The notes under the pieces are model-generated. The model was given only the letters and a program-made list of their open reading frames with translations. It was not told the DNA's origin and searched no databases. A stretch of DNA of 6,294 nt. It comes from Gammaproteobacteria bacterium. GTDB taxonomy: Bacteria; Pseudomonadota; Gammaproteobacteria; Pseudomonadales; Azotimanducaceae. Numbering within the stretch: position 1 is the stretch's first letter; the number at the start of each line of letters is the position of its first letter. The position numbers and the translations under genes were made by a program. The stretch is taken from assembly GCA_002694945.1 (NCBI GenBank), contig NZNP01000080.1:1-6294 (forward strand). Direction: 5' to 3'. Shown one piece after another: positions 5,989 through 6,294 of the stretch.

Positions 5989-6294
5989 TTAGGTCAAGAG
6001 CGTCAGAGCTGCAAGTTTTTGCTCGGCGCGTATCTGCTCTATGTCCGCGTTTACTAGTTCACCAGACTTAACGCGCCATTCTCCGTTTACCATAACCGCG
6101 TCAGCTTGGTGTGCGCCGCATAATACAATCGCTGCGATGGGGTTGCCTGTTCCTGCGAAACGTAATTCATTCAGATTGAATAAGGCAAGGTCAGCCTTCA
6201 ACCCGACCGCAATCTGGCCTATGTCACGTCGATGAAATAGTTCCGCGCCTCCGGCTGTCGCTAAATGCAGCGCATTTTCATGGCTGAAGTTTGC
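5989..6294 (-). CDS. Amidohydrolase, 8-oxoguanine/guanine deaminase-like, C-terminal part
   Basis: This is the last 101 codons of a minus-strand gene whose start lies beyond the right edge; the frame stays open to 6294, so the TTG at 6199-6201 is internal. It shows the closing pattern of cytosine/guanine-type amidohydrolases: HLATAGGAELF, DIGQIAVGLKADLALFNL, and a composite beta-sandwich end with ADAVMVNGEWRVKSGELV. The combination ELRFAGTGNPIAAIVLCG is what I recall from 8-oxoguanine deaminases and the related AtzB-like hydrolases. The metal-binding residues are outside the window, so the substrate is inferred only from the tail and from the purine-related neighbours. It converges on the NUP gene with just 4 bp between stops and no visible terminator, so the two transcripts probably overlap. 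Confidence 0.82.
   Translation of the reverse strand, partial: ANFSHENALHLATAGGAELFHRRDIGQIAVGLKADLALFNLNELRFAGTGNPIAAIVLCGAHQADAVMVNGEWRVKSGELVNADIEQIRAEQKLAALTLLT

Overview
The window looks like chromosomal DNA from a gammaproteobacterium. The main reason is a full-length PpnN/YgdH-type nucleotide nucleosidase that matches the Escherichia coli protein motif for motif. Base composition is moderate and spacing is compact, with no sign of phage, insertion sequences, CRISPR, tRNA or rRNA. An environmental (for example marine) lineage with lipid or steroid-type acyl-CoA metabolism fits the first half, but that is inference.

Left part (1-2521): the C-terminal end of a luciferase-like (LLM class) flavin oxidoreductase, then a 401-bp AT-rich non-coding stretch. 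This stretch holds a perfect 16-bp palindrome and a good sigma70-type promoter (CTGACA, 17 bp, TATAAA). The promoter drives a two-gene operon: a small zinc-ribbon/OB-fold (DUF35-type) protein and an SCP-x-like thiolase carrying the HDCF motif. A strong nested intrinsic terminator closes the operon. Such small proteins usually work as obligate partners of these thiolases, so the pair probably makes one acyl-CoA thiolase or retro-aldolase complex.

Middle (2522-3570): a stand-alone YfcE/MJ0936-type metallophosphoesterase that starts at TTG, followed by 482 bp without a convincing intact gene. Here three frames carry short, protein-like stretches in succession, which suggests a decayed gene of unknown identity.

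Right part (3571-6294): a group that looks dedicated to purine breakdown or salvage. ppnN (nucleoside monophosphate to free base plus ribose 5-phosphate) overlaps by one base, in a TGATG junction, the start of an exported member of the purine nucleoside permease (NUP) family. Four bases further on, the convergent C-terminal end of an amidohydrolase resembling 8-oxoguanine/guanine deaminases enters from the right edge. Together these could take purine nucleosides and nucleotides to bases and deaminate them. The most notable points are the tight ppnN-NUP coupling and the fact that the so-called permease is a signal-peptide-bearing soluble protein without membrane segments. I see no clearly unprecedented system in the window.
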